NCBI RefSeq assembly: GCF_009827635.1
Contig: NZ_WTYW01000001.1
Coordinates: 1,258,001 to 1,322,000 of the forward strand
From: Parapontixanthobacter aurantiacus
Lineage (GTDB): Bacteria > Pseudomonadota > Alphaproteobacteria > Sphingomonadales > Sphingomonadaceae
Direction of reading: 5' to 3'
DNA length: 64,000 nucleotides
Shown here piece after piece: positions 1 to 9,541 of the stretch (position 1 is its first letter; every line of letters begins with the position of its first letter). Below the pieces are notes generated by a model. That model had not been told where the DNA came from. It searched no databases and worked only from the letters and a program-made list of their open reading frames with translations. The translations under genes and the position numbers were made by a program.

Positions 1-340
1 GGCCGGGGCCGGTCGCGGAAAGCTGCAGGCGCTTCACGCCCTCGCCTTCCATCTTCAGCGCGATCTGCTTCACGTTGAGAACGATGTCGGTCACGTCCTC
101 GCGCACACCGGCGAGCGAGGAGAATTCGTGCAGCACGTTCTCGATCTTGATCGAGGTGATCGCGGCGCCCTGAAGGCTGGAGAGAAGGACACGGCGCAGC
201 GCATTGCCGAGCGTCAGGCCGAAGCCGCGCTCGAGCGGTTCGGCGACGAAGGTCGCCTTGCGCTTGGCATCGCCGCTTTCCTTGATGTCGAGGGTATTGG
301 GTTTCTTGAGTTCCTGCCAGTTCTTCGTATTGACGGACAT
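1..340 (-). CDS. rpoA: RNA polymerase alpha subunit, N-terminal part (cut by window edge)
   Basis: Codes for the first 113 residues of the RNA polymerase alpha subunit; the rest lies beyond the left edge. The N-terminal domain dimerises and is the scaffold on which beta and beta-prime assemble. The start is the ATG at 340, giving [15 protein letters not shown], and the family hallmark [18 protein letters not shown] is visible near residues 36-53. It follows rpsK by about 120 bases on the same strand, the usual alpha-operon order rpsM-rpsK-rpoA. The call rests on this conserved stretch plus the context. Confidence 0.97.
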   Translation of the reverse strand, partial: MSVNTKNWQELKKPNTLDIKESGDAKRKATFVAEPLERGFGLTLGNALRRVLLSSLQGAAITSIKIENVLHEFSSLAGVREDVTDIVLNVKQIALKMEGEGVKRLQLSATGPG

Positions 341-462
341 GGATTTCCCCTAATTCGCTAGTGTAGCGGGTTCAGATGCGGACAAGGCCGGCGCGCTTTC
401 GTCGTGAAAGCGTCCGACCTTTGAATTGCCCGGTGAGCAACAAGCCACCGGGCGGCAGTCGA

Positions 463-852
463 TCAGACGCGGCGGCGCTTGGATGGGCGCACGCCGTTAT
501 GCGGGATCGGCGTGACGTCTCTGATCGAGGTAATGTTGAATCCGACGGCTGCAAGTCCGCGCAATGCGCTTTCCCGGCCCGAGCCCGGACCCTTCACTTC
601 GACTTCCAGCGTGCGCACACCGTGTTCGGCGGCCTTCTTGCCGGCATCGTCCGCGGCGACCTGCGCTGCGTAGGGAGTGGATTTGCGGCTGCCCTTGAAG
701 CCCATCATGCCGGCGCTCGACCAGCTGATCGCATTGCCCTGGGCATCGGTGATGGTGACCATCGTGTTGTTGAAGCTGGCGTTGATATGAGCAACGCCGC
801 TGGAAATGTTCTTGCGCTCGCGGCGTTTAACCCGGCCTGGTTCGCGTGCCAT
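463..852 (-). CDS. rpsK: 30S ribosomal protein S11
   Basis: Encodes the 129-residue small-subunit protein S11, which sits on the platform near the mRNA exit and contacts 16S rRNA. Visible hallmarks are [18 protein letters not shown] near the N-terminus and the basic C-terminal end [12 protein letters not shown]. The length is normal for the family. It lies between rpsM upstream and rpoA downstream on the same strand, so it is almost certainly co-transcribed in the alpha operon. Confidence 0.98.
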   Translation of the reverse strand: MAREPGRVKRRERKNISSGVAHINASFNNTMVTITDAQGNAISWSSAGMMGFKGSRKSTPYAAQVAADDAGKKAAEHGVRTLEVEVKGPGSGRESALRGLAAVGFNITSIRDVTPIPHNGVRPSKRRRV

Positions 853-937
853 GATATCGGTATCCTATTCGTTGGAAGAAGCGAAAAGCAAACTGATCGG
901 CGGCCTGCTTCCGCGAGGGAAGCGACCGCAGACCGGC

Positions 938-1306
938 TTACTTCTTCTTGCCGGCAATCGGCTTTGCCTTGCCCTTGCGGGTGCGGGCGTTCGTATGCGT
1001 GCGCTGACCGCGAACGGGCAGGCCGTTACGGTGCCGCAGGCCGCGATAGGACCTAAGGTCCATCAGGCGCTTGATGTTCATCGCGGTATTGCGCCGCAGA
1101 TCGCCCTCGACCGAGTAATCGGCGTCAATGGTTTCGCGAATCTGAAGGATTTCCGCATCGGACAGGTCCTGCACGCGCGTTGCGTGATCGATGCCGAGCT
1201 TGTCGGCGATCCGGACTGCCGTCGTGCGGCCGATACCGTGAATGTAGGTGAGCGCGATGATCACGCGCTTGTTGGTGGGGATGTTGACCCCGGCAATACG
1301 AGCCAC
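938..1306 (-). CDS. rpsM: 30S ribosomal protein S13
   Basis: Encodes S13 (122 residues), the head protein that forms inter-subunit bridges and contacts the P-site tRNA with its basic tail. The start [20 protein letters not shown], the central helix-two-turn-helix with YIHGIGRT, the [20 protein letters not shown] segment and a lysine-rich end are all typical. It heads the rpsM-rpsK-rpoA group. The gap of about 320 bases to adk holds a terminator-like hairpin, so this group may have its own promoter. Confidence 0.98.
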   Translation of the reverse strand: MARIAGVNIPTNKRVIIALTYIHGIGRTTAVRIADKLGIDHATRVQDLSDAEILQIRETIDADYSVEGDLRRNTAMNIKRLMDLRSYRGLRHRNGLPVRGQRTHTNARTRKGKAKPIAGKKK

Positions 1307-1625
1307 TTAATACTTCTCCATGCTCCACAAGGGCTTGCTCGATCCGTCACCGGCAGGACGCCGGCAAAGGGGATCGCACCCCTATCTCATCGCTGTTTGC
1401 TTCGATCCGCCGGCATCGCCGTGAAAGCCAATTGGCTACAATAGCAAAAAGTCCGGATGGCGCGCATCGAAAGTTGCTAACACCTGCCGGACTTACCGAA
1501 CCTGTCGAATAGGGCTGCGCTTAGGGTGATTCGCCAGGCAGGTCAAGCCCTGCGTCGAACCTTACGGAAACGGGTCGAACAATGCCCGCCTCGGGTTCGC
1601 TACGCGGGTAATGCGCAAGGCGCTC
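1307..1625 (-). other. Intergenic region between adk and rpsM
   Basis: This stretch of 319 bases carries no credible gene. Its clearest structure is the inverted repeat with T-run described separately at 1446-1493. Downstream of that hairpin on the minus strand, about 140 bases remain before rpsM, enough for a promoter and leader. I could not pick out convincing -35/-10 boxes. Confidence 0.5.
1446..1493 (-). terminator. Candidate terminator after adk
   Basis: Read on the minus strand, AGTCCGG and CCGGACT (1487-1493 and 1450-1456) form a 7-bp stem followed directly by TTTTT and then GCTATT. The loop is long, about 30 bases, so the fold is weaker than a textbook terminator. It would separate the secY-adk end of the ribosomal block from rpsM-rpsK-rpoA. 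Confidence 0.5.
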
Positions 1626-2273
1626 CTACCCCTTCAGGATGTTCTCGATTGCGGTCGTCACCTCGTCGATCGAGGCCATGCCGTCGACCCGGCTCACTAT
1701 TCCGCGCTCCTCGTATCCCGGCAGGATCGGAGCGGTCTTGCCGCGATATTCCTGCATCCGGGTCCGCACCGTTTCCTCGTTGTCATCGGGACGCCGCTTG
1801 AACTCGGTGGAACCGCATTTGTCGCAAACGCCTTCGACCTCGGGGAGATTGTAGCGCTCGTGATAGCCCGCCCCGCACTCTGCGCAGGTAAAGCGACCGG
1901 TGATCCGGTCGACGAGAGCGTCTTCGTTCACTTCGAGTTCGATGACGTGATCGAGCTTGCGGTTGTGCTTCGCGAGGATCTCGTCCAGCGCCTCAGCCTG
2001 TGCGGCGGTACGGGGATAACCGTCGAAGATGGCGCCGACATGATCGCCCATCGCTTCAAGCTCGGCATCGATCAGGGCCGAGACGATCTCGTCCGAAACG
2101 AGTTCGCCAGCATCCATGATGTGCTTTGCCTTGATGCCGATCGGCGTGCCGCCCTTGACCGCCGCGCGGAGCATGTCGCCCGTGGAAAGCTGCCTCATTC
2201 CGTGATGTTCTTCGAGCCGCTGCGATTGCGTGCCCTTGCCCGCACCCGGCGGCCCCAACAGAATGATATCCAC
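1626..2273 (-). CDS. adk: Adenylate kinase
   Basis: Encodes a 215-residue adenylate kinase, which converts ATP and AMP to two ADP in the cytoplasm. The P-loop GPPGAGKGTQS is at residues 7-17, with the AMP-binding region and DGYPRT further on. The LID domain carries two Cys-x2-Cys pairs (CAEC and CDKC), so it is the zinc-binding long form. The start is GTG at 2273, preceded by GGGAGC as a Shine-Dalgarno sequence. It follows secY on the same strand, the standard spc-operon order. Confidence 0.97.
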   Translation of the reverse strand: MDIILLGPPGAGKGTQSQRLEEHHGMRQLSTGDMLRAAVKGGTPIGIKAKHIMDAGELVSDEIVSALIDAELEAMGDHVGAIFDGYPRTAAQAEALDEILAKHNRKLDHVIELEVNEDALVDRITGRFTCAECGAGYHERYNLPEVEGVCDKCGSTEFKRRPDDNEETVRTRMQEYRGKTAPILPGYEERGIVSRVDGMASIDEVTTAIENILKG

Positions 2274-2350
2274 TCACACGCTCCCAACGGTATCGTCGCC
2301 TACCGCATTGTCATTTGATCGGCGGACTGGCAAACCCGGCCGGTGCTCGT

Positions 2351-3715
2351 TCAGCGCCCGCGGCCTTTCAGCTTCGCCTTCTTGATAAGATCGCCATACT
2401 GATGTGCCAACAGGTGCGACTGGACCTGGCTGATCGTATCCACGGTGACGTTCACCACGATAAGCAGGCTCGTTCCGCCCAGGAACAGCGGGATGCCGGT
2501 CTGACGGATGACATATTCCGGAATGACGCAGACCAGCGTCAGATAGATTGCTCCGACGACCGTGATCCGGCTCAGCACGTAATCGAGATATTCCTCGGTC
2601 CGCTTGCCCGGACGGATGCCGGGAATGAAGCCACCGTTCCGCTTCAGGTTTTCCGCCGTCTCTTCCGGGTTGAAGACGACCGCGGTGTAGAAGAAGCAGA
2701 AGAAGATGATGCCCGCAGCATACAAGGCGAGATAGAGCGGCTGCCCCGGCGCGAGATAGAAGTTGAGCTGCTGGATGATATTCCCGGTCGTGCTTTCGGT
2801 GGTAACCGAATTACCCGCGAACTGGCTGATCGTCAGCGGCAGCAGGAGCAGCGAGCTGGCGAAGATGGGCGGAATAACGCCGGCCGTGTTCAGCTTCAGC
2901 GGCAGGTGCGAGCGGTCCGCCTGCATCATGCCGCGCTGCGTCGCGCGCTTGGGGTACTGGATCAGCAAGCGGCGCTGCGCGCGCTCGACGAAACAGATCA
3001 CGAGGATGAGGCCGATGATCATGGCGATGAAGCCGATGACGAGGCCCGTGCCGATGGTGCCGCTTGCATATTGCGAGCCGAAGCTCGTCACAAAGCTAGG
3101 AAACTGTGCGACGATGCCCGCCATGATGATGAGCGAGACGCCGTTGCCGATGCCGCGGCTGGTAATCTGCTCGCCCAGCCACAGAAGGAACATCGTACCG
3201 CCGACAAGGCTGATGACAGCACCGATGCGGAACATGTAGCCCGGTGCGACGACTGCCTGCAATCCGTTCTGCGCGGCAAAGCTTTCGAGGCCCGCTGCAA
3301 GAAACCAGCCCTGGATCGCGCAGAGGAAAACGGTGCCGTAGCGCGTGTACTGGTTGAGCTTCTGCCGTCCGGCAGACCCTTCCTTCTTCAACGCCGCCAA
3401 GGTCGGATGAAGCGAGGATGCCAGCTGCACCACGATCGAGGCGGTGATGTAGGGCATGACGCCGAGCGCGATGAGGCTCATTCGTTCGAGGCTACCGCCG
3501 GAAAAAGTATTGAACAGGTCGAGGATGCCGCCACGCGCCTGATCGTAGAGGGTCTCGAGGACCAGCGGATTGACGCCGGGAAGCGGCACGAAGCTGAGGA
3601 AACGGAAGACGATCAGCGCGCCGATCGTGAACCAGATACGCTTCTTAAGTTCCGTCGCCTTCGAAAAGTTCGCAAGGCTGAGATTGCTGGCAATGCTGTC
3701 GGTGCGTGAAGCCAT
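2351..3715 (-). CDS. secY: Preprotein translocase subunit SecY
   Basis: Encodes the 454-residue channel subunit of the SecYEG translocase in the inner membrane, which passes unfolded proteins outward or laterally. About ten membrane segments are visible. Family signatures include FVPLPGVNP in the first periplasmic region, GVMPYITASIVVQL, and the cytoplasmic NPEETAENLKRNGGFIPGIRPG loop just before TM9. It sits between rplO and adk on the same strand, as in most bacteria. Confidence 0.98.
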   Translation of the reverse strand: MASRTDSIASNLSLANFSKATELKKRIWFTIGALIVFRFLSFVPLPGVNPLVLETLYDQARGGILDLFNTFSGGSLERMSLIALGVMPYITASIVVQLASSLHPTLAALKKEGSAGRQKLNQYTRYGTVFLCAIQGWFLAAGLESFAAQNGLQAVVAPGYMFRIGAVISLVGGTMFLLWLGEQITSRGIGNGVSLIIMAGIVAQFPSFVTSFGSQYASGTIGTGLVIGFIAMIIGLILVICFVERAQRRLLIQYPKRATQRGMMQADRSHLPLKLNTAGVIPPIFASSLLLLPLTISQFAGNSVTTESTTGNIIQQLNFYLAPGQPLYLALYAAGIIFFCFFYTAVVFNPEETAENLKRNGGFIPGIRPGKRTEEYLDYVLSRITVVGAIYLTLVCVIPEYVIRQTGIPLFLGGTSLLIVVNVTVDTISQVQSHLLAHQYGDLIKKAKLKGRGR

Positions 3716-3839
3716 GGGTAACCGTTCGTCCTGACTCTGCGGCTTGGGACCGCGTCAATTCTCGCGGCCGCAGCCCTCCGATCCGATACATAGGAAGGGG
3801 GATCCGGATTGTCGAACCCCCCGCCCTATATTCGGCGGA

Positions 3840-4382
3840 TTATGCCGTGTCTTTCTTCGCCTTGCCGTTCGCGTCCTTGGACCGCGGATTGGCCGAAGGT
3901 TTGGCGGAAGGACGCTTTTCTTCGACGACTTCGACCGAACCACCGGCCTTCTCGACCGCCTCAATCGCGCCCTTGGAAGCGCCGGCGACCTTGAAAGAGG
4001 CCTTTGAGGTGATTTCGCCCTTGCCGAGGAGGCGGACGCCGTCCTTGCCACCCTTGGCGAGACCGGCTGCCTGCAGGGCGGCCTGGTCGATCGCGTTCTT
4101 GGCGTCGAGCTTGCCCGCATCGATGAACTTCTGGACCATGCCGAGATTGACGATGGCGAAGTCCTTGCCGAACGGATTGTTAAAGCCGCGCTTCGGCAAG
4201 CGCATGTGCAGCGGCATCTGGCCGCCTTCGAAGCCCTTGATGGCGACGCCAGAACGGCTCTTCTGACCCTTCTGACCGCGGCCGCCGGTCTTGCCCTTGC
4301 CGGAGCCGATGCCGCGTCCGACGCGCATCCGCTCCTTGCGGGCGCCTTCGTTATCTCTAAGTTCGTTGAGTTTGATAGCCAT
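3840..4382 (-). CDS. rplO: 50S ribosomal protein L15
   Basis: Encodes L15, a late-assembly large-subunit protein that wraps around 23S rRNA. The N-terminus [20 protein letters not shown] and the glycine-rich [21 protein letters not shown] stretch are diagnostic. At 180 residues it is about 30 longer than usual. The surplus is a C-terminal tail rich in Lys, Pro, Ala and Ser ([20 protein letters not shown]) after the normal domain. It lies between rpmD and secY. Confidence 0.98.
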   Translation of the reverse strand: MAIKLNELRDNEGARKERMRVGRGIGSGKGKTGGRGQKGQKSRSGVAIKGFEGGQMPLHMRLPKRGFNNPFGKDFAIVNLGMVQKFIDAGKLDAKNAIDQAALQAAGLAKGGKDGVRLLGKGEITSKASFKVAGASKGAIEAVEKAGGSVEVVEEKRPSAKPSANPRSKDANGKAKKDTA

Positions 4383-4498
4383 GATAGTGCACTCGCTTTC
4401 GCTTTCCTGGCCCCTTTCGCATGGGGAACGCGCTTAAAAGGAACGGGCCCGGTACGCGCCCGGGCCCATAGGGTCAAGCGACCCCGTTCTATGTGTTG

Positions 4499-4699
4499 TC
4501 AGTCGAGAACCGCGACCATGTGCGGCAGTTTGGCGATCGCGCCGCGGTTTTCCGGCGTGTCGGCAACTTCGACTTCACGATGCATCTTGCCCAGACCGAG
4601 GCCGACCAGAATCTTCTTCTGCGCTTCGGGACGGCGGATCGGCGAACCGATCTGCTTGATGCGAATGGTCTTGCCGTCGCTTTTCTTCTTGTCGGCCAT
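4499..4699 (-). CDS. rpmD: 50S ribosomal protein L30
   Basis: Encodes a 66-residue L30. The small beta-alpha fold is recognised from [20 protein letters not shown] and the conserved [20 protein letters not shown] short lysine-rich leader (MADKKKSDG) precedes the core. The gene starts only five bases after the rpsE stop and is followed by rplO, so translation is probably coupled within the spc operon. Confidence 0.97.
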   Translation of the reverse strand: MADKKKSDGKTIRIKQIGSPIRRPEAQKKILVGLGLGKMHREVEVADTPENRGAIAKLPHMVAVLD

Positions 4700-4704
4700 C
4701 AGAC

Positions 4705-5544
4705 TTACTCCGTAACCGCGGCAGCGTCGGCCTGAGCCTCGGCTTCGCTTGCTCCGCCACGACCAAGCAGGTCGGCGACCTTCTTGCCCCGACGCTGTGC
4801 GACCGACTTCGGCGAAGTCTGATCGGTCAGTGCGTCGAAAGTGGCGCGGATCATGTTGTAGGGGTTGGACGTACCGACCGACTTGGTCACGACGTCGGCC
4901 ACACCCAGGCTCTCGAATACGGCGCGCATCGGACCACCGGCGATGATGCCCGTACCGGCAGGAGCCGTGCGGATCGTCACCTTGCCCGCACCGAACCGGC
5001 CATTGCCGTCATGGTGCAGGGTCCGGCCTTCCTTCAGGGCGACGCGGATCATCTTCTTGCGAGCAGCCGCGCTTGCCTTGCTGATCGCCTCGGGAACTTC
5101 GCGTGCCTTGCCGTGGCCGAAACCGACCCGGCCCGAACCGTCGCCCACGACGACGAGTGCCGCAAAGCCGAAACGCTTACCGCCCTTTACCGTCTTGGAG
5201 ACGCGATTGATGTGGACGAGCTTCTCGATGATGCCATCGTCCTCTTCCTCGCGGCGATTGCCACGACCACCGTCGCGTCCGCGGCCACGGCCACGTCCGC
5301 CACCATCACGACCGCCGTCCCGTCCGCCGCGACCACCGCGTCCGCGGGGCTGCGTCGGATCGCCGGAAGCAGGCGACTGATTTTCAGCCGCCTCGGTCGA
5401 TGCCGTGGTCGGCGTCGGCGTTGCGCCGTCATTGTCGATCTTGGGCTGGTCCTTGACGGCATGCTCCGTCTCGGCCGATGCCGCGTGATCGATCTCGACC
5501 GGCTTCTTGTCCGCCGTGTCTTCGTTTTTTGTCTCGTCAGCCAT
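4705..5544 (-). CDS. rpsE: 30S ribosomal protein S5 with acidic/RG-rich N-terminal extension
   Basis: Encodes S5, which lies at the mRNA entry channel and helps decoding accuracy. The normal core begins near residue 104 ([18 protein letters not shown]) and includes the double-stranded-RNA-binding-like N domain and the C domain. The protein is 279 residues, about 100 longer than usual. The extra N-terminus is acidic and Pro/Thr/Ala-rich (residues 1-65), then an Arg-Gly tract (about 67-98, [17 protein letters not shown]) and an EEEDD patch. It sits between rplR and rpmD. Spectinomycin-loop residues look ordinary. Confidence 0.97.
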   Translation of the reverse strand: MADETKNEDTADKKPVEIDHAASAETEHAVKDQPKIDNDGATPTPTTASTEAAENQSPASGDPTQPRGRGGRGGRDGGRDGGGRGRGRGRDGGRGNRREEEDDGIIEKLVHINRVSKTVKGGKRFGFAALVVVGDGSGRVGFGHGKAREVPEAISKASAAARKKMIRVALKEGRTLHHDGNGRFGAGKVTIRTAPAGTGIIAGGPMRAVFESLGVADVVTKSVGTSNPYNMIRATFDALTDQTSPKSVAQRRGKKVADLLGRGGASEAEAQADAAAVTE

Positions 5545-5546
5545 AA

Positions 5547-5891
5547 TTAAAACTCCAGCCCGCCTTCGCGCGCAGCATCGGCCAGCGCCTTGACGCGGCC
5601 ATGAAACAGGAAGCCGCCCCGATCGAAGACGACGGTGCTGACACCGGCCTTCTTGGCTGCTTCGGCGATGTCGCTGCCGACCTGGCGGGCAGCCTCGACA
5701 TTCGCGCCCGAGGACTTGCTGCCGAGCGTCGATGCCGCAGCGAGCGTCCGGCCTTCGCCGTCGTCGATGATCTGGGCATAGATGTGCTGCCCGGTGCGAT
5801 GCACCGAGAGGCGCGGCTTGCCGGCGGACCGCTTGCGCAAGGCAGTGCGGACCCGGCGGCGGCGGCGTTCGAATAGGGAAAGCTTGGCCAT
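5547..5891 (-). CDS. rplR: 50S ribosomal protein L18
   Basis: Encodes L18 (114 residues), which binds 5S rRNA in the central protuberance. The chosen start is the ATG at 5891, giving [20 protein letters not shown]. The open frame extends further upstream, but only into rplF antiphase sequence. The core [17 protein letters not shown] and the ending [20 protein letters not shown] are typical. It begins two bases after the rplF stop and ends two bases before rpsE, so it is tightly packed in the operon. Confidence 0.97.
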   Translation of the reverse strand: MAKLSLFERRRRRVRTALRKRSAGKPRLSVHRTGQHIYAQIIDDGEGRTLAAASTLGSKSSGANVEAARQVGSDIAEAAKKAGVSTVVFDRGGFLFHGRVKALADAAREGGLEF

Positions 5892-5892
5892 C

Positions 5893-6426
5893 TTACTTCT
5901 TCTTCCCTTCCTTGCGGAAGATGTACTCTCCACGATACTTGATGCCCTTGCCCTTATAGGGTTCGGGCTTGCGCCAGCGCCGAATTTCCGCGGCGAACTG
6001 GCCGACGGCCTGCTTGTCGCTGCCGCTGATTTCGATCGTGGTCTGATCGGGCGTCTTGACCTCGAGGCCTTCGGGCACGTCGAGATCGACATCGTGGCTG
6101 TAGCCGAGCTGCAGCTTGAGCTTCTTGCCCTGAGCCTGCGCACGGTAGCCGACGCCGCTGATTTCGAGGACCTTGGTGAAACCTTCGGTCACACCGTCGA
6201 CGAGGTTCGATACGAGCGTGCGCTGCATACCCCAGAAGGATTGCGCCGCCTTCGTATCGTTCGCCGGGTTGACGCGGATTTCGTCACCCTCGATCTTGTA
6301 GTCGATAAGGTCGGACAGGCCCATCGTCAGGGTACCCTTGGGGCCCTTGACCGACAGCGTGTCGCCTTCGATGTTTGCCGTGACCCCGCTGGGGATCGCG
6401 ACCGGTCGTTTGCCGATGCGGCTCAT
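5893..6426 (-). CDS. rplF: 50S ribosomal protein L6
   Basis: Encodes L6 (177 residues), a two-domain large-subunit protein near the elongation-factor binding site. The start [20 protein letters not shown] and the C-terminal [15 protein letters not shown] signature are characteristic, and the length is standard. The start codon overlaps the rpsH stop by one base (TGATG), suggesting translational coupling. Confidence 0.98.
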   Translation of the reverse strand: MSRIGKRPVAIPSGVTANIEGDTLSVKGPKGTLTMGLSDLIDYKIEGDEIRVNPANDTKAAQSFWGMQRTLVSNLVDGVTEGFTKVLEISGVGYRAQAQGKKLKLQLGYSHDVDLDVPEGLEVKTPDQTTIEISGSDKQAVGQFAAEIRRWRKPEPYKGKGIKYRGEYIFRKEGKKK

Positions 6427-6821
6427 CAGAATACCTCCGCCAGCACTTCGCCGCCGACGTTTTCGCTGCGGGCTTCGCTATCGGACAGCACGCCGCGCGG
6501 GGTCGAGACGATGGTGATGCCAAGGCCGTTGCGAACCGTGGGAAGGTTCTGGCTTCCCGAATAGACGCGGCGGCCGGGCTTGGAAACGCGGGCGACATAC
6601 TTGATCGCCGGTTCGCCTTCGAAATATTTCAATTCGATCCGCAGCGCCTTGTGCTTGCCGCTCTCGTCTTCGGAATAGCCACGGATGTAGCCTTCGCGCT
6701 GAAGCACTTCGAGAACGTTCGCACGCAGCTTGGACGCAGGGCTGAGGACGGAATCCTTCTTCGCCTGCTGGCCGTTGCGGATACGGGTGAGCATATCACC
6801 CAGGGGATCGGTCATAGCCAT
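6426..6821 (-). CDS. rpsH: 30S ribosomal protein S8
   Basis: Encodes S8 (131 residues), a primary 16S rRNA binder that in many bacteria also represses the spc operon by binding its m[19 protein letters not shown] at the N-terminus and [20 protein letters not shown] near the C-terminus are the family signatures. It sits between rpsN and rplF. Whether S8 autoregulation operates here cannot be read from the sequence alone. Confidence 0.98.
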   Translation of the reverse strand: MAMTDPLGDMLTRIRNGQQAKKDSVLSPASKLRANVLEVLQREGYIRGYSEDESGKHKALRIELKYFEGEPAIKYVARVSKPGRRVYSGSQNLPTVRNGLGITIVSTPRGVLSDSEARSENVGGEVLAEVF

Positions 6822-6832
6822 ATATCAGATCC

Positions 6833-7138
6833 TTACCAGCTCGACTTCGTAACGCCGGGAATGAGGCCCTTGTTGGCCAGGTTCCTGAGCTCGATACGAT
6901 TGAGGCCGAACTTGCGGTAATAGCCGCGCGGGCGACCGGTGGTGGTGCAGCGGTTGCGGATGCGCGTCGGGTTCGCGTTGCGCGGAATTTCCGCCATCTT
7001 GAGGCGCGCAATCAGACGCTCGCCTTCATCCAGCGACTTGTCGTCGGCGATCGCCTTCAACTTCTCGTATTTCGCTGCATATTGCTTGGCGAGCTTCTTG
7101 CGACGCTCGTTCTTGTTGATGGAACTCAGTTTCGCCAT
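6833..7138 (-). CDS. rpsN: 30S ribosomal protein S14
   Basis: Encodes the 101-residue, zinc-free long form of S14, a head protein of the small subunit. [20 protein letters not shown] opens the protein, and [19 protein letters not shown] is the conserved C-terminal block. The Cys-x2-Cys pairs of the short zinc form are absent. It lies between rplE and rpsH at the usual spc-operon position. Confidence 0.98.
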   Translation of the reverse strand: MAKLSSINKNERRKKLAKQYAAKYEKLKAIADDKSLDEGERLIARLKMAEIPRNANPTRIRNRCTTTGRPRGYYRKFGLNRIELRNLANKGLIPGVTKSSW

Positions 7139-7187
7139 TGGACTTAAGCTCTCTTCCTTCGTGTCAATTCGTTCGAGGTGCGCGCGA

Positions 7188-7766
7188 TCACGCGGCCTCC
7201 TTTTCCTGTGCCGCTTCGGCCGGGAACGGGAAGCCGAACAGCTTGAGCAGTTCGCGCGCTTCCTCGTCGGTCTTGGCCGTGGTCGTCACGATGATGTCCA
7301 TGCCGCGGACGGTCTCGATCTTGTCGTAGCTGATCTCGGGAAAGATGATCTGCTCCTTGAGGCCCATCGCGTAATTGCCGGCACCGTCGAACGAGCGCGG
7401 ATTCAGCCCGCGAAAGTCGCGGATGCGCGGCATGGCGATGGTGACAAGGCGATCGAGGAATTCGTACATCCGGTCGCGGCGCAGGGTTACCTTGCAACCG
7501 ATCGGCATGCCTTCGCGCAGCTTGAACTGTGCGATCGACTTCTTCGCCTTGGTGATGACCGGCTTCTGACCCGCGATAAGAGCCATTTCCTCGGCAGCGT
7601 TCTGGACCTTCTTCTTGTCCTGGCTCGCTTCGCCGACACCCATGTTCAGCGTGATCTTCTCGATCCGCGGAACTTCGAGCGCGTTCTTGTAGCCAAACTT
7701 CTCGGTCATCGCCTTCGCGATTTCGTCGTTGTAGCGCTTCTTCAAGCGCGGCGTGTAATCAGCCAT
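7188..7766 (-). CDS. rplE: 50S ribosomal protein L5
   Basis: Encodes L5 (192 residues), which binds 5S rRNA and contacts the P-site tRNA. Conserved blocks are [30 protein letters not shown] and [21 protein letters not shown] short tail of about ten residues (EAAQEKEAA) extends past the usual end. Its start overlaps the 3-prime end of rplX by eight bases. Confidence 0.98.
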   Translation of the reverse strand: MADYTPRLKKRYNDEIAKAMTEKFGYKNALEVPRIEKITLNMGVGEASQDKKKVQNAAEEMALIAGQKPVITKAKKSIAQFKLREGMPIGCKVTLRRDRMYEFLDRLVTIAMPRIRDFRGLNPRSFDGAGNYAMGLKEQIIFPEISYDKIETVRGMDIIVTTTAKTDEEARELLKLFGFPFPAEAAQEKEAA

Positions 7767-8079
7767 CGATCGTCTCCCCGGATTTCACGGCGACGCGAAC
7801 CTTCTTGCCATCCTTCTCTTCGAAACGGACGCGCGTCGGCTTGCCGTCCTTGGGATCGGCGACGGCAACTTTCGAGATGTGCATGGGCGCCTCGAACCGG
7901 TCGATACCGCCCTGCGGGTTCTGCTGGCTCGGCTTGCGGTGGCGCGCAGCCATGTTGACGCCTTCGACGACGACCTTGCTCTCGCGCGGCATCACCTTGG
8001 AAACCGTGCCGGTCTTGCCCTTGTCCTTGCCGGACAGGACGACGACGCTGTCACCCTTCTTGATCTTCGCAGCGGCCAT
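7759..8079 (-). CDS. rplX: 50S ribosomal protein L24
   Basis: Encodes L24 (106 residues), an assembly-initiator protein at the polypeptide exit-tunnel rim. The KOW motif is seen in [18 protein letters not shown], followed by [19 protein letters not shown]. The start is the ATG at 8079 ([10 protein letters not shown]); the same frame remains open upstream inside rplN, but that part has no family similarity. The start touches the rplN stop region and the end overlaps rplE by eight bases. Confidence 0.97.
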   Translation of the reverse strand: MAAAKIKKGDSVVVLSGKDKGKTGTVSKVMPRESKVVVEGVNMAARHRKPSQQNPQGGIDRFEAPMHISKVAVADPKDGKPTRVRFEEKDGKKVRVAVKSGETIDG

Positions 8080-8447
8080 TACAATACCTCCGGAGCGAGC
8101 GAGATGATCTTCATGAAGCCGCGTCCGCGCAACTCGCGCACGACGGGGCCGAAAATACGGGTGCCGATCGGCTCCTCGTTCTTGTTGACGAGCACGGCGG
8201 CGTTGCTGTCGAAGCGGATGACGCTGCCATCGGTACGGCGGACGTCCTTCTTCGTGCGCACGATCACGGCGCGATGAACGTCGCCCTTTTTGACCTTGGC
8301 ACGAGGCTGCGCTTCCTTGACGGAGACGACGATTACGTCGCCCACGCTGGCGGTGCGACGCTTCGAGCCGCCCAGCACCTTGATGCACTGGACCCGTTTC
8401 GCACCGCTATTGTCAGCGACATCCAGGTTTGATTGCATCTGAATCAT
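8079..8447 (-). CDS. rplN: 50S ribosomal protein L14
   Basis: Encodes L14 (122 residues, the normal length), which forms an inter-subunit bridge with 16S r[23 protein letters not shown] and [15 protein letters not shown] are family hallmarks, and the end [12 protein letters not shown] is typical. It follows rpsQ after about 100 bases and overlaps the rplX start by one base. Confidence 0.98.
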   Translation of the reverse strand: MIQMQSNLDVADNSGAKRVQCIKVLGGSKRRTASVGDVIVVSVKEAQPRAKVKKGDVHRAVIVRTKKDVRRTDGSVIRFDSNAAVLVNKNEEPIGTRIFGPVVRELRGRGFMKIISLAPEVL

Positions 8448-8548
8448 CGATGCGTTTCCTTCCTACTCGGCTTTCCCGAACCAGTCGGGGAGTTCCACTA
8501 AAATTCTTTCCGGCCTACCGCCCCGGATCGCCCCCGCAGGGTGCGATC

Positions 8549-8839
8549 TCAGTTCGATGCAGCCTCGACGTCGAGATCGGCTTCGACAGCCTGCGTACCG
8601 CCGGCCTGGACCCGGTCGAGAACCCGCCAGGTCTTCGTCTTGGAGATCGGTCGCGTCTCCTCGATGCGGACGGTGTCGCCCAACGTGTATTCGTTCGTTT
8701 CGTCGTGCGCGTGATACTTCTTCGAACGACGGATGATCTTGCCGTAAAGCGGGTGCTTCACCTTGCGTTCGACCTTCACGGTCACGGTCTTGTCGGTCTT
8801 GTCGGAGGTGACGGTCCCGATCAGAATGCGTTTCGGCAT
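8549..8839 (-). CDS. rpsQ: 30S ribosomal protein S17
   Basis: Encodes S17 (96 residues), an OB-fold primary binder of 16S rRNA. Key stretches are [18 protein letters not shown] and [19 protein letters not shown]. An acidic/alanine-rich tail of about 15 residues ([13 protein letters not shown]) goes beyond the usual end, in line with the tail additions on several ribosomal proteins of this operon. It lies between rpmC and rplN. Confidence 0.97.
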   Translation of the reverse strand: MPKRILIGTVTSDKTDKTVTVKVERKVKHPLYGKIIRRSKKYHAHDETNEYTLGDTVRIEETRPISKTKTWRVLDRVQAGGTQAVEADLDVEAASN

Positions 8840-8851
8840 CGCTGTGCTCCT

Positions 8852-9070
8852 TTATGCACCGGTCTTTTCAGCAGCAGCAGCCTTGGTGCGCTGCGTCTGA
8901 AGCGTCTTGATCTGCGCGATCTCGCGGCGGACCTGCCGGATGCGCGAAGGCGCCTCGAGCTGGTTGGTCGCCGCCTGGAACCGCAGGTTGAACTGTTCTT
9001 TCTTGAGGTCCGTCAGCTGCTGCGTGAGCTGGTCGTCGGACTTCGTGCGGAGATCTTCGATCTTGGCCAT
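8852..9070 (-). CDS. rpmC: 50S ribosomal protein L29
   Basis: Encodes L29 (72 residues), the small helical protein next to L23 at the tunnel exit that helps dock trigger factor and SRP. The hallmark is DLKKEQFNLRFQAATNQLE followed by RQVRREIAQIKT. Two adjacent ATG codons are possible, at 9073 and 9070; 9070 gives the usual [10 protein letters not shown] start and overlaps the rplP stop as TGATG. The alanine/lysine-rich tail is slightly long. Confidence 0.96.
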   Translation of the reverse strand: MAKIEDLRTKSDDQLTQQLTDLKKEQFNLRFQAATNQLEAPSRIRQVRREIAQIKTLQTQRTKAAAAEKTGA

Positions 9071-9504
9071 CATTCGCCTCCCAGGTGGCTGGTGTCGCCG
9101 AAGCGGGCGACGACCTTGGTCTTCACCGGCAGCTTCATGGCGGCGCGGCTGAACGCCTCTGCCGCGAGCGGTCCGGCAACCCCGTCGAGTTCAAACAGGA
9201 TGCGGCCCGGCTTGACCCGTGCAGCCCAGTATTCGACCGAACCCTTGCCCTTACCCTGACGGACTTCGGCAGGTTTCTTGGAAACCGGCACGTCCGGGAA
9301 GACGCGGATCCAGAGACGACCCTGACGCTTGATGTGACGCGTGATCGCGCGGCGAGCCGCCTCGATCTGGCGAGCCGTGATACGTTCCGGTTCGAGCGCC
9401 TTCAGGCCGTAGGAGCCGAAGTTCAAGGTCGTGCCGCCCTTGGCTTCGCCCTTGATCCGGCCCTTGAAAGCCTTCCGGTATTTGGTTTTCTTCGGTTGTA
9501 GCAT
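9070..9504 (-). CDS. rplP: 50S ribosomal protein L16
   Basis: Encodes L16 (144 residues), which lies near the A-site and peptidyl-transferase centre. [19 protein letters not shown] at the start, [20 protein letters not shown]-type residues in the middle ([18 protein letters not shown]) and [14 protein letters not shown] near the end are diagnostic. It lies between rpsC and rpmC at the usual place. Confidence 0.98.
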   Translation of the reverse strand: MLQPKKTKYRKAFKGRIKGEAKGGTTLNFGSYGLKALEPERITARQIEAARRAITRHIKRQGRLWIRVFPDVPVSKKPAEVRQGKGKGSVEYWAARVKPGRILFELDGVAGPLAAEAFSRAAMKLPVKTKVVARFGDTSHLGGE

Positions 9505-9541
9505 TGTCTCTACTCAGTCTTTCGCTCTGACAGCCGCCGGA

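Noticed and set aside
5251-5346. Repetitive DNA that might be a tandem array or CRISPR-like repeat
   Set aside because: The repetition is the codon pattern of the Arg-Gly tract in S5; there are no spacers or regular repeat units.
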